Translations under genes and position numbers: made by a program
Assembly (NCBI GenBank): GCA_024680555.1
Contig: JAILCC010000016.1
Location: forward strand, 248,001-312,000
DNA length: 64,000 bases
Direction of reading: 5' to 3'
Origin: a bacterium
Lineage (GTDB): Bacteria > Cyanobacteriota > Vampirovibrionia > Gastranaerophilales > JAILCC01
Shown: positions 63,917 to 64,000 of the stretch, piece after piece
How positions within the stretch are numbered: position 1 is the stretch's first letter
Layout: the number at the start of each line of letters is the position of its first letter
Notes under the pieces: model-generated
Told to the model about the DNA's origin: nothing
Database searches by the model: none
The model's input: only the letters and a program-made list of their open reading frames with translations

Positions 63917-64000
63917 ATGCTTATTGATGTTTTAAAAGAAGCCCTGCGCTTGATGAAAAAAAATATGAACCTTACCCAGCTTGTCTTTTTGCTGTTCATT
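63917..64000 (+). CDS. Start of an unidentified gene, cut by the window edge
   Basis: An ATG at 63917 follows AAGGA by eight bases and opens MLIDVLKEALRLMKKNMNLT, then a hydrophobic stretch (QLVFLLFI) that runs off the right edge. It may be a membrane protein. TAAAAT at about 63890 may be its -10 box. Confidence 0.5.
   Translation, partial: MLIDVLKEALRLMKKNMNLTQLVFLLFI

Overview
The window looks like a chromosomal segment of a low-GC, Gram-negative, non-photosynthetic relative of Cyanobacteria, most likely a gut Gastranaerophilales/Vampirovibrionia (Melainabacteria) genome. This is inferred from gene content, not from a marker search. The clues are lysine/diaminopimelate synthesis through DapL plus DapF, a DUF3326 protein of the cyanobacterial type, an OprB-type outer-membrane porin, a prepilin with the AFTLAEV leader, and many lineage-style hypothetical proteins, several with a short NFGA or NFNG tag near the N-terminus. 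No photosynthesis genes, phage, insertion sequence or CRISPR array is visible.

Layout. 1-2.1 kb: the 5' part of a large repeat protein with a paired EF-hand/dockerin-like segment, cut by the left edge. 2.4-5.8 kb: PHP phosphoesterase, deoC, a TPR lipoprotein-like exported protein and a small tagged protein. 5.9-11.7 kb: one tight co-directional run, yitT-yebC-DUF3326-trpS followed by an unusual trio (a duplicated GFWGVP protein, a BcrAD/HgdC-type activator ATPase and a small HTH-like protein). 11.8-14.4 kb: an orphan protein, a repeat-rich noncoding stretch around tRNA-Glu(UUC), and a protein with a C-terminal ADP-ribosyltransferase signature. 14.6-16.7 kb: dapL and dapF. 16.9-28.7 kb: nitrogen assimilation. 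A three-gene glutamate synthase (amidotransferase; ferredoxin-FMN synthase; GXGXG-GltD-ferredoxin fusion) stands on the plus strand, and a glnA-amtB-glnB-oprB operon stands on the minus strand. A tagged membrane protein and an SGNH hydrolase lie between them. 29-36.7 kb: a GT-C glycosyltransferase, a large repeat protein with an HEXXH motif, and two large lineage-specific helical proteins.

36.9-42 kb: nifU-nifS-nadA (Fe-S assembly and NAD synthesis) followed by two zinc alcohol dehydrogenases. 42-46 kb: CtpA protease, then a phospholipid module cdsA-plsC-CDP-alcohol phosphotransferase. 46.3-49.7 kb: an organophosphate:phosphate antiporter and a second pair of lineage-specific membrane proteins. 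49.9-55.5 kb: zinc-ribbon protein, a 48-aa protein, DUF4127 with an exported neighbour, riboflavin genes ribBA-ribE, and a prepilin. 55.7-64 kb: gyrB with a long insert, acyltransferases, an orphan sensor histidine kinase, miaB, and two small genes that each follow a near-perfect sigma-28/sigma-D (flagellar type) promoter. The last bases open a further gene cut by the right edge.

The most unusual items are the activator-ATPase trio in the trpS operon, the two putative effector-like proteins (ADP-ribosyltransferase and HEXXH repeat protein), the two matching sigma-28 promoters, the PII protein lacking Tyr51, the rearranged glutamate synthase, the tRNA-Glu-linked repeat structure, and three promoters whose -10 box sits exactly six bases before the start codon, which suggests leaderless mRNAs.
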